A stretch of DNA of 48,863 nt, taken from assembly GCF_031181705.1 (NCBI RefSeq), contig NZ_JAPSKN010000028.1:1-48863 (forward strand), given 5' to 3'. Of the stretch, positions 42,953 through 48,863 are shown piece by piece. The DNA comes from Streptomyces sp. GTDB lineage: Bacteria > Actinomycetota > Actinomycetes > Streptomycetales > Streptomycetaceae. The position numbers and the translations under genes were made by a program. Every line of letters starts with the position of its first letter. The first letter of the stretch is position 1. The notes beneath the pieces are model-generated. The model saw nothing but the letters and a program-made list of their open reading frames with translations. It was not told the DNA's origin and did not search any database.

Positions 42953-43534
42953 TCAGAGCGTCTCGAACGTGCCGGACTGCGCGCGGTGTTCCCGCACGAC
43001 GCCGGTGTGGACCTCGTAGTACCAGCCGTGCAGCTGCAGTTCGCCCGCGTCGAGGCGCTTTTCGACGCACGGGTAGGAACGCAGCCGCAGCAACTGCGTG
43101 AGCACGTGGTGCTGTACCGCCTCGGCGACCGTCGGGTCCCCGGGGTCGGAGCACTCGGGTTCGTCCGCCGCGTGGGCGAGCCAGTCGCGCACGGCGGGTA
43201 CGGCGGTGAGGTCGTCGTGGCGCACCACCGCGCCGACGGCGCCGCAGTGGGAGTGGCCGCAGACCACGACGTGCCGGACGCCGAGCACCTGCACGGCGTA
43301 TTCGATGGTGGCCGCCTCGCCGGTGGGGGTGCCGGAGGCGTAGGGCGGAACGACGTTGCCCGCGGTGCGCAGCTCGAAGAGCTCGCCGGGGCGGGCGCCC
43401 GTGATCAGGGCCGGTACGACCCTGGAGTCGGAGCACGTGATGAACAGGACGTCGGGGGACTGGCCCTCGGCGAGGCGGGCGAACTCCTCAGGGCGCTGTC
43501 CGAACTTGCGGGCGTTGTCGATGAGGGGCTGCAT
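42953..43534 (-). CDS. Beta-class carbonic anhydrase
   Basis: A 193-residue cytoplasmic enzyme interconverting CO2 and bicarbonate. Zinc ligands are Cys34, His94 and Cys97 (ITCSDSR and VCGHSHCG), with the Asp36/Arg38 dyad of the family. The TAGNVVPPY block is typical. It sits between the small secreted protein and SulP, all on the same strand, with gaps of 78 and 14 bases. Together with SulP it would keep imported bicarbonate and CO2 in balance; this coupling is inferred from position. Confidence 0.95.
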   Translation of the reverse strand: MQPLIDNARKFGQRPEEFARLAEGQSPDVLFITCSDSRVVPALITGARPGELFELRTAGNVVPPYASGTPTGEAATIEYAVQVLGVRHVVVCGHSHCGAVGAVVRHDDLTAVPAVRDWLAHAADEPECSDPGDPTVAEAVQHHVLTQLLRLRSYPCVEKRLDAGELQLHGWYYEVHTGVVREHRAQSGTFETL

Positions 43535-43612
43535 GAGTGAGTGACTCCTCCTGGCGCGCAGTGGGGGCGCGTCGGACGGGCATGACGAAGGTGGGGGGTA
43601 CTGCTCCGCTGC

Positions 43613-44044
43613 TCAGCAGCGGAAGACCTGCAGGGCAGCCGGGGTGTGCGACGCCGAGGATCTCGACGTGTGCCGGTGCGCGGTGCGGGGTCCGGCCGGT
43701 TCGTCCGCCGTCGGCTGGATGTGCCGGGACAGCGGCGTCCGGTCGGGCGCCGTGGGCGTGGAGTCGGTGGCGTGGGACCGGTTGCGGGTCCGCAGGGGAC
43801 CGGTCGGGTCCCCGTGGTGCCCGGAGCGGCAGGTGGCGATCTCGTCGCGCAGTGCCTTGCCGGAGAGGGTGATCCCGGGGCGCGAGGCCGTACCGGAGGG
43901 CTTGGTTCCGGGATGAGCCTTGGCCTCGGCTTGACTCGGTGTGTGCGCGGTTGCGAAGGACGCGGTCGGCGCGAAGAACTGGAGGGCGAGCAGGACGGCG
44001 GCGAGGAGCGAGATCACGGTCCGTACCGTCGTACCTCGATGCAT
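43613..44044 (-). CDS. Small secreted protein of unknown function
   Basis: A 143-residue exported protein. A clear signal peptide (VRTVISLLAAVLLALQFF, cleavage probably near SFATAH) is followed by a Pro/Thr/His-rich chain without hydrophobic core. The best-ordered block is LSGKALRDEIATCRSGHHGDP. Only two cysteines are present, one in that block and one as the last residue (VFRC), so a disulfide tying the tail back is possible. The ATG at 44044 has GGAAGGGGGG upstream. Its promoter carries an elaborate operator at 44078-44107. It may lead an operon with carbonic anhydrase and SulP. Confidence 0.75.
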   Translation of the reverse strand: MHRGTTVRTVISLLAAVLLALQFFAPTASFATAHTPSQAEAKAHPGTKPSGTASRPGITLSGKALRDEIATCRSGHHGDPTGPLRTRNRSHATDSTPTAPDRTPLSRHIQPTADEPAGPRTAHRHTSRSSASHTPAALQVFRC

Positions 44045-44077
44045 GCGCCCCCCTTCCGTCAATGCAGGCGTCTAGCG

Positions 44078-44107
44078 TTGACCAACACTTGGTCAACGGT
44101 TGGTCAA
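44078..44107. promoter_or_regulatory. Triple half-site operator upstream of the secreted-protein gene
   Basis: TTGACCAA (44078-44085) and TTGGTCAA (44089-44096) form a perfect inverted repeat with a 3-base spacer, and another TTGGTCAA follows at 44100-44107. The sites lie 34-63 bases upstream of the ATG at 44044, where repressor binding would cover the promoter. TTGACC on the minus strand also resembles a -35 box. Confidence 0.65.
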
Positions 44108-44114
44108 GAAACAC

Positions 44115-44146
44115 GTTAACCCTGCAAAGTCGTTTGCAGGGTTAAC
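44115..44146. repeat. A/T-rich perfect hairpin (14-bp arms)
   Basis: GTTAACCCTGCAAA and its exact reverse complement flank the loop GTCG. It is unusually A/T-rich for this genome. On the minus strand it follows the ZapE stop by about 100 bases and is followed by GTGTTTCTT, so it may terminate that gene. It is also only 7 bases from the operator sites and may be part of the same control region. Confidence 0.75.
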
Positions 44147-44242
44147 TTAACGTTTCAAGCTGAAGAGAGCCTGAAAACCGTGGGTGCGCTGGCCGGAACC
44201 AGCCCTTCCCGTACGGCTGTTGACGCGATATTGGAAGCGGGG

Positions 44243-45340
44243 TTACCGACCGGTCGGCAAAGTGGCCGCGTCGCGGGCCAGCGCGGTGAGCCGCGAGATG
44301 GCCCGGAAGTACTTCTTGCGGTAGCCGCCGTTGAGCATCTCGTCGCTGAACAGCTGGTCGAACGGCACGCCCGAGGCCATCACGGGCACCTCGCGGTCGT
44401 AGAGCCGGTCGGCGAGGACGACCAGCCTGAGGGCGGTCGACTGGTCGGGAACGGGCCGCACGCCGGTGAGGCACACCGCCCTGATCCCGTCCGTCAGAGC
44501 GCCGTACCGGCTGGGGTGGACCCGGGCCAGGTGGTCCAGGAGGGGCGAGAACGAGTCGAGGGAGGCGCCCTCGGTGGCGTGCGCCGTCGCCGTCACCTGT
44601 TCGTCGGAGTACGGCGGTGGCGCCTCGGGCAGGCCGCGGTGGCGGTAGTCCTCGCCGTCGATGCGCAGGGCGCGGAAGTGCGCCGACAGGCCCTGGATCT
44701 CGCGCAGGAAGTCGGCCGCGGCGAACCGGCCCTCGCCGAGCTTGCCGGGCAGCGTGTTGGAGGTGGCGGCGAGGGCGACGCCCGCGTCGACCAGCTTGCC
44801 GAGCAGGGTGGAGACCAGGACCGTGTCGCCGGGGTCGTCGAGCTCGAACTCGTCGATGCACAGCAGGCGGTGGCCGGAGAGGGTCCGGACGGTCTGCTGG
44901 AAGCCGAGGGCCCCGACCAGGTTGGTCAGCTCCACGAACGTGCCGAACGCCTTCAGGGCGGGCTCGGCCGGGGTGGCGTGCCAGAGGGAGGCCAGCAGGT
45001 GCGTCTTGCCGACGCCGTAGCCGCCGTCCAGGTAGACGCCGCGCGGACCGGCCGGGGCCTTCTTCGCCGCCCTGCCGAAACCGAACAGCCGCCGCTTGCC
45101 CGAGCCGTCGTCCCCGCCCAGGCCGGCCGCGAAGCCCTCCAGGGCGCGGACGGCCTCGGTCTGACTGGGCTGGTTCGGGTCCGGTATGTACGTGCTGAAC
45201 CGGACGGAGTCGAACCGCGGCGGCGGCACCATCTCGGCGACCAGGCGGTCCGCGGGCACGTGCGGCTCACGGGCGCACAGCGACAGCGGGGCCGGGTCGG
45301 TCGCGGGGCCGGTTCCGGACGGGGAGGGGGAAGAGGACAC
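44243..45340 (-). CDS. zapE: ZapE/AFG1-like P-loop ATPase
   Basis: A 365-residue AAA-type ATPase. Walker A GGYGVGKTH is at residues 106-114, Walker B LCIDEFELDD with Asp163-Glu164, and sensor-like AATSNTLP follows. C-terminal LADRLYDREVPVMASGVPFDQLF is typical of the ZapE/AFG1 family. The E. coli member joins the division ring under stress; mitochondrial AFG1 aids protein turnover. Role here is inferred. An insertion of about 20 residues (KRRLFGFGRAAKKAPAGPRG) precedes the P-loop. It is divergent from the RibD-like gene with 37 bases between starts. Confidence 0.9.
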   Translation of the reverse strand: MSSSPSPSGTGPATDPAPLSLCAREPHVPADRLVAEMVPPPRFDSVRFSTYIPDPNQPSQTEAVRALEGFAAGLGGDDGSGKRRLFGFGRAAKKAPAGPRGVYLDGGYGVGKTHLLASLWHATPAEPALKAFGTFVELTNLVGALGFQQTVRTLSGHRLLCIDEFELDDPGDTVLVSTLLGKLVDAGVALAATSNTLPGKLGEGRFAAADFLREIQGLSAHFRALRIDGEDYRHRGLPEAPPPYSDEQVTATAHATEGASLDSFSPLLDHLARVHPSRYGALTDGIRAVCLTGVRPVPDQSTALRLVVLADRLYDREVPVMASGVPFDQLFSDEMLNGGYRKKYFRAISRLTALARDAATLPTGR

Positions 45341-45377
45341 GGTTCACCATGCTACGGCGCGTGGAACACTGCACGGC

Positions 45378-46181
45378 ATGCGACGCCTGTTCCCTGTGAC
45401 CGACGAAACAGCAGCTCCGGCCCCCGACGGCCCGTCCGGTGAGGGCGCCGGGCGGGAGTGGAGCCTGGCCGAGCTGGCCGCCGCGTACGCCTATCCCGAG
45501 CCGGGCACCGGGCGGGCGGAGCCGTATCTGCGGGCGAACATGGTCTCCACGCTCGACGGCGCCGCCCAGCACGACGGACGTTCGCAGCCCATCTCCAGCG
45601 CGACCGACATGCGGATCTTCGGCACGCTGCGGGCCCTGGCCGACGTGGTGGTCGTCGGGGCCGAGACCGTCCGGCGGGAGGGCTACCGCCCGGCCCGCGC
45701 CCGGGCCGAGTTCGCGGCGCTGCGCGAGGCGGCCGGGCAGGCGCCCGCGCCCGCGATCGCGGTGGTCACCGCCAGCCTGGACCTGGACTTCTCGCTGCCG
45801 CTGTTCACCTCGCCCCTGGTGCCCACCCTGATCCTCACCGGAGCCGCGGCCGCCCCGGACCGCGTCGCCGCCGCCGGGGAGGCCGGGGCGCGGGTGGTGA
45901 CCGCCGGGGACGGCATGGGCGTGGACCCCGCCCGAGCCGTGGCGGCGCTGGCCGGGCTCGGCCACACCCGGCTGCTGACCGAGGGCGGGCCCCGGCTGCT
46001 GGGGCAGATGGTGGCGGCCGGCGTCCTCGACGAGCTGTGCCTGACCGTCTCCCCGATGCTCACCGCGGGCGACGCGCAGCGCGTCGCCCAGGGACCCGCC
46101 GTCGCCGTCCCGCACCGCTTCTCGCTGCTGTCGATGCTGGAGGAGGACGGCTTCCTGTTCACCCGGTACGGCAGGGCCTGA
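45378..46181 (+). CDS. RibD C-terminal-type pyrimidine reductase family protein
   Basis: A 267-residue dihydrofolate-reductase-fold protein matching the RibD reductase domain without a deaminase domain. Blocks seen are LRANMVSTLDGAAQ, the NADPH-binding DVVVVGAETVRREGY and LLTEGGPRLLGQMV. RibD reductases act on the ribosyl side chain of a riboflavin precursor. No other riboflavin gene is nearby, so it may be a paralogue with another substrate. The ATG at 45378 fits the N-terminal pattern; upstream sequence belongs to the divergent ATPase promoter. Confidence 0.87.
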   Translation: MRRLFPVTDETAAPAPDGPSGEGAGREWSLAELAAAYAYPEPGTGRAEPYLRANMVSTLDGAAQHDGRSQPISSATDMRIFGTLRALADVVVVGAETVRREGYRPARARAEFAALREAAGQAPAPAIAVVTASLDLDFSLPLFTSPLVPTLILTGAAAAPDRVAAAGEAGARVVTAGDGMGVDPARAVAALAGLGHTRLLTEGGPRLLGQMVAAGVLDELCLTVSPMLTAGDAQRVAQGPAVAVPHRFSLLSMLEEDGFLFTRYGRA

Positions 46182-46237
46182 CGTACTGAACGGCCGGACC
46201 CGGGGTACAAGGTGTCGGCGGCCGGTGCGTCCGGTCC

Positions 46238-46254
46238 TTCCGGTGACACCGGAA
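46238..46254. promoter_or_regulatory. Inverted repeat TTCCGGTG-A-CACCGGAA
   Basis: A perfect 8-bp inverted repeat with one central base, 57 bases past the reductase stop. It could be a short terminator or an operator. Confidence 0.4.
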
Positions 46255-46342
46255 CAGGGGGGCGGTGGCCCTCCACGGTCCGTTCGACGGCGGCATGTGC
46301 CGTTCGGCTCGGGTTCCGGAGGGCACACTGGATCCGGCAGTA

Positions 46343-46358
46343 CCCGTGCGTACACGGG
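46343..46358. promoter_or_regulatory. Hairpin CCCGTG-CGTA-CACGGG upstream of the UspA-like gene
   Basis: A 6-bp stem with a 4-base loop, 76 bases before the GTG at 46434, in the 252-base gap 46182-46433. I see no gene in that gap; it should contain the promoter of the next gene. Confidence 0.4.
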
Positions 46359-46433
46359 CAGGATGGTTTCCGCAGGGCCCGGCACGGCCCACGCAGGAGT
46401 GGGGCCGAGGCCCCGGAGCAGAAGGGGCGCCTG

Positions 46434-46907
46434 GTGTTCACAAGCGTTTTGATGATCGAGAAGGCCCTGACGTCCGCCGACGTGGAGTTCGTCACGACCT
46501 TGCACGGGGAGGAGGAGGTCTCCTTCCAGGTGCTGCTCCAGCCGCGCGGTGAACAGGCCGACCGTCTGCTGCGGGCCATCGACGACGTGGCGCTCGGTGA
46601 ACTCGACGAGGCCGTGCGGGAGGGGGAGACGCCGGAGGGCGAGGAGGCCCTGAGCGTGGGGCAGCGGGCCCTGGAGGTCTCCCTCGCGGCGCTGCGGGCC
46701 TCGGGCAGCGCGGCGGAGGGGCGGCTGATCGAGGACCATCCGCTGGACGCGCTGAAGTCGCTGGTGGAGGAGGTGGGGGCCGATGAGGTCATCGTGCTGA
46801 CCGACCCCCACTACGTGGAGGAGTTCTTCCACCGGGACTGGGCCTCGCGCGCCCGGCACAAGGTCGGGGTGCCGGTGCTGAAGCTGTTCTCGCACAGCAA
46901 GGCGTAG
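46434..46907 (+). CDS. UspA-like conserved actinobacterial protein
   Basis: A 157-residue alpha/beta protein: FTSVLMIEKALTSADVEFVT, a glutamate-rich middle with ALGELDEAVREG, then LKSLVEEVGADEVIVLTDPHYVEEFF and a C-terminal VGVPVLKLFSH. The strand-helix order and the late D-E-V-I-V-L-T block resemble universal stress proteins, without a clear ATP-binding G-x2-G-x9-G. As I recall, database copies are often labelled indole-3-glycerol phosphate synthase; nothing here supports that, since the protein is too short for a TIM barrel and lacks its motifs. The GTG at 46434 has AAGGGG about seven bases upstream. Confidence 0.78.
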   Translation: MFTSVLMIEKALTSADVEFVTTLHGEEEVSFQVLLQPRGEQADRLLRAIDDVALGELDEAVREGETPEGEEALSVGQRALEVSLAALRASGSAAEGRLIEDHPLDALKSLVEEVGADEVIVLTDPHYVEEFFHRDWASRARHKVGVPVLKLFSHSKA

Positions 46908-47015
46908 CCCTCCGCGCGGCGGCGGGTCCCGGCCCCGCGGCCCTGGCACGGCCCCGCGCGCCACTGAAATAAGGTGGGTGCGCCCACACCCGTCACGCCG
47001 TACTTGGAGAACCGC

Positions 47016-48407
47016 ATGGCACCCGGCCTTCCCACCGCCATGGACCGACCGCACTTCATCGGCATCGGTGGGGCGGGGATGTCGGGGATCGCGAAGATCC
47101 TCGCCCAGCGCGGGGCCGCCGTCGCGGGCAGCGACGCCAAGGAGTCGGCCACGGCCGAGGCGCTGCGCGCGCTGGGCGTGACCGTGCACATCGGGCACGC
47201 GGCGGAGCACCTGGCCGACGACGCCAGCTGCGTGGTCGTCTCGTCGGCGATCCGGCACGACAACCCCGAGCTGGCCCGCGCGGCCGAGCTGGGCATCCCC
47301 GTCGTGCACCGCTCCGACGCGCTGGCCGCCCTGATGGACGGGCTGCGCCCGATCGCGGTCGCCGGCACGCACGGCAAGACGACCACCACCTCGATGCTGG
47401 CCGTGTCGCTGAGCGAGCTGGGCCTGAAGCCCTCCTACGCCATCGGCGGCGACCTGGACGCGCCCGGCTCCAACGCGCTGCACGGCGAGGGCGAGATCTT
47501 CGTCGCCGAGGCCGACGAGTCGGACCGCAGCTTCCACAAGTACACGCCCGAAGTCGCGATCATCCTCAACGTCGAGCTCGACCACCACGCCAACTACGCG
47601 TCGATGGACGAGATCTACGAGTCCTTCGAGACCTTCGTGGACCGGATCGCCGAGGGCGGCACGCTGGTGATCTCCGCCGACCACGAGGGCGCCCGCGAAC
47701 TGACGCGGCGGGTCGCCGGACGCGGTGTGCGGGTGGTGACCTACGGCGCGTCCGAGGACGCCGGGGTGCGCGTGCTGTCGGTCGTGCCGCAGGGGCTGAA
47801 GAGCGAGGTCACCGTCGTGCTGGAGGGCCGGGAGCTGACCTTCGCGGTCTCCGTGCCCGGCCGGCACTACGCTCACAACGCGGTCGCCGCGCTGGCGGCG
47901 GGCGTGGCGCTGGGCGTCCCCGCGGCCGAGCTGGCCCCGGCGCTCGCGGCGTACACCGGGGTGAAGCGGCGGCTGCAGCTCAAGGGCGAGGCGGCCGGCG
48001 TCCAGGTCATCGACTCCTACGCCCACCACCCCACCGAGATGACCGCCGACCTGGAGGCCATGCGCGGGGCGGCGGGCGACTCCCGCATCCTGGTCGTCTT
48101 CCAGCCGCACCTGTTCTCGCGGACGCAGGAGCTCGGCAAGGAGATGGGGCAGGCGCTGGCCCTCGCGGACGCCTCGGTCGTCCTCGACGTCTACCCGGCC
48201 CGTGAGGACCCGATCCCCGGCGTGACCAGCGAGCTGATCATCGAGGCTGCCCGGGCGGCGGGCGCGGACGTCACGCCGGTGCACGACACGGCGGAGGTCC
48301 CCGCGGTCGTCGCGGGAATGGCGAAGCCGGGTGATCTCGTTCTCACCATGGGAGCGGGCGACGTCACCGACCTCGGCCCGCGGATCCTGGACCGTCTGTC
48401 GAACTGA
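47016..48407 (+). CDS. murC: UDP-N-acetylmuramate--L-alanine ligase
   Basis: A 463-residue cytoplasmic peptidoglycan enzyme that adds the first L-Ala to UDP-MurNAc using ATP. The N-terminal Rossmann block FIGIGGAGMSGIAKIL, P-loop GTHGKTTTT at 117-125, EADESDRSF, and HHPTEMTADL in the C-terminal domain are all present. The ATG at 47016 has GGAGA five bases upstream; a further ATG at 47040 would remove eight residues. It lies outside any division-gene cluster, as in other streptomycetes. msrB follows by 14 bases and is probably co-transcribed. Confidence 0.95.
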   Translation: MAPGLPTAMDRPHFIGIGGAGMSGIAKILAQRGAAVAGSDAKESATAEALRALGVTVHIGHAAEHLADDASCVVVSSAIRHDNPELARAAELGIPVVHRSDALAALMDGLRPIAVAGTHGKTTTTSMLAVSLSELGLKPSYAIGGDLDAPGSNALHGEGEIFVAEADESDRSFHKYTPEVAIILNVELDHHANYASMDEIYESFETFVDRIAEGGTLVISADHEGARELTRRVAGRGVRVVTYGASEDAGVRVLSVVPQGLKSEVTVVLEGRELTFAVSVPGRHYAHNAVAALAAGVALGVPAAELAPALAAYTGVKRRLQLKGEAAGVQVIDSYAHHPTEMTADLEAMRGAAGDSRILVVFQPHLFSRTQELGKEMGQALALADASVVLDVYPAREDPIPGVTSELIIEAARAAGADVTPVHDTAEVPAVVAGMAKPGDLVLTMGAGDVTDLGPRILDRLSN

Positions 48408-48421
48408 GGGGCTGGAGGCTC

Positions 48422-48829
48422 ATGCCGTACGACGTCGAGAAGCCGGACGAGCAGTGGCGCGCGGAGCTGAGCCCGGGCGAGTACGCGGTGCTGCGCCAGG
48501 CGGCCACGGAGCCCGCCTTCACCGGTGAGTACACCGACACCAAGACGCGGGGCGTCTACTCCTGCCGTGCCTGCGGAGCGGAGCTGTTCACCTCGGACAC
48601 CAAGTTCGAGTCGCACTGCGGCTGGCCGTCCTTCTTCGACCCGAAGGACACCGACGCGGTGGAGCTGATCGAGGACCGTTCGCACGGCATGGTGCGGACC
48701 GAGGTGCGGTGCGCGCGCTGCGGCTCGCACCTCGGGCACGTCTTCGAGGGCGAGGGCTACCCCACGCCCACGGACCAGCGGTACTGCATCAACAGCATCG
48801 CGCTGCGGCTGACGCCCGAAGCGGGCTGA
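48422..48829 (+). CDS. msrB: Peptide-methionine (R)-S-oxide reductase
   Basis: A 135-residue repair enzyme that reduces methionine-R-sulfoxide in proteins. The catalytic cysteine is Cys122 in QRYCINS, and Cys66 in SHCGWPSF may be the resolving residue. Structural zinc is held by Cys48, Cys51, Cys97 and Cys100 (CRACG and CARCG). The ATG has GGAGG five bases upstream. It is second in the murC operon. Sequence after 48829 is too short to read a further gene. Confidence 0.96.
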   Translation: MPYDVEKPDEQWRAELSPGEYAVLRQAATEPAFTGEYTDTKTRGVYSCRACGAELFTSDTKFESHCGWPSFFDPKDTDAVELIEDRSHGMVRTEVRCARCGSHLGHVFEGEGYPTPTDQRYCINSIALRLTPEAG

Positions 48830-48863
48830 GCGCGCCCAGCGGATCCGGCACTCCTTCCGGGTG

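Noticed and set aside
45378..46181. RibD-like gene as part of a riboflavin operon with an FMN riboswitch
   Set aside because: No other rib gene is adjacent, and the 37-base divergent spacer has no room for a riboswitch.
45267..48284. A 1005-residue minus-strand frame opposite the RibD-like, UspA-like and murC genes
   Set aside because: Antisense to clear genes; composition is that of a reverse-complement shadow.
1..48863. tRNA, rRNA, CRISPR arrays, prophage or biosynthetic mega-gene clusters
   Set aside because: No cloverleaf with a CCA end, no regular repeat-spacer array, and no integrase, transposase, PKS or NRPS signature was seen on either strand by eye.

Overview
The window is a stretch of Streptomyces-type chromosome. 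Evidence: base composition is very G+C rich with G or C at almost every third codon position. GTG starts and 1-4 base stop/start overlaps are common. The genes form a recognisable actinobacterial core set: hemE, a HemY-type oxidase with HemQ, murC outside a division cluster, a fadB/fadA pair, DUF3000, DUF4349 and an SCO6045-like DUF692 protein. I see no transposase, phage gene, tRNA, rRNA or CRISPR array; the only mobile-element-like feature is a 96-base fold-back element near 30.3 kb. This looks like core chromosome with a few accessory inserts.

Layout. 0-1.5 kb: a NYN-type nuclease and a beta-propeller-like hypothetical protein. 1.7-7.8 kb: an extracellular polysaccharide locus. A HexNAc-type nucleotide-sugar dehydrogenase overlaps a hyaluronan-synthase-like GT2 enzyme on the plus strand. 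Facing them on the minus strand is a coupled pair, a membrane-anchored CBM3/GH16-like protein and a Tat-exported CE4 deacetylase. 7.9-11.3 kb: fadA-fadB beta-oxidation operon with an operator-like palindrome in its leader. 11.4-18.0 kb: a divergent mannoside-use regulon (GH2 beta-mannosidase and LacI regulator against an ABC sugar importer without an ATPase), with two matching LacI-type operator sites between. 18-21.2 kb: RNase D, an orphan LuxR-type response regulator and DUF3000. 21.3-28.6 kb: haem genes (hemE, cgoX, chdC) interleaved with a rhomboid protease, a CoA-disulfide-reductase-like enzyme and a DUF4349 lipoprotein. 28.6-34.4 kb: exported alpha/beta hydrolase, TIGR04222 membrane protein, and a DUF692/MNIO enzyme with a repeat linker and its own C-terminal domain. 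34.4-38.0 kb: PTH2-like protein, small zinc ribbon, FAD-Rieske oxidoreductase, and a leaderless ArsR/SRPBCC pair. 38-41.3 kb: PPK2 kinase, PhoX-like phosphatase, SPFH protein. 41.4-44.1 kb: SulP transporter, beta-carbonic anhydrase and a small secreted protein. 44.2-48.8 kb: ZapE/AFG1 ATPase, RibD-like reductase, a UspA-like protein, murC and msrB.

How the parts fit. The two best candidates for undescribed biology are the polysaccharide locus and the DUF692/TIGR04222 pair. In the first, synthase and sugar activation sit opposite de-acetylation and a cellulose-binding hydrolase-like protein. The second joins a putative iron-dependent peptide-modifying enzyme to a membrane partner with no obvious precursor peptide. 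The carbonic anhydrase/SulP pair suggests bicarbonate handling, and PPK2 beside PhoX suggests phosphate scavenging and storage. All functional statements rest on motifs read by eye; no database search was run.
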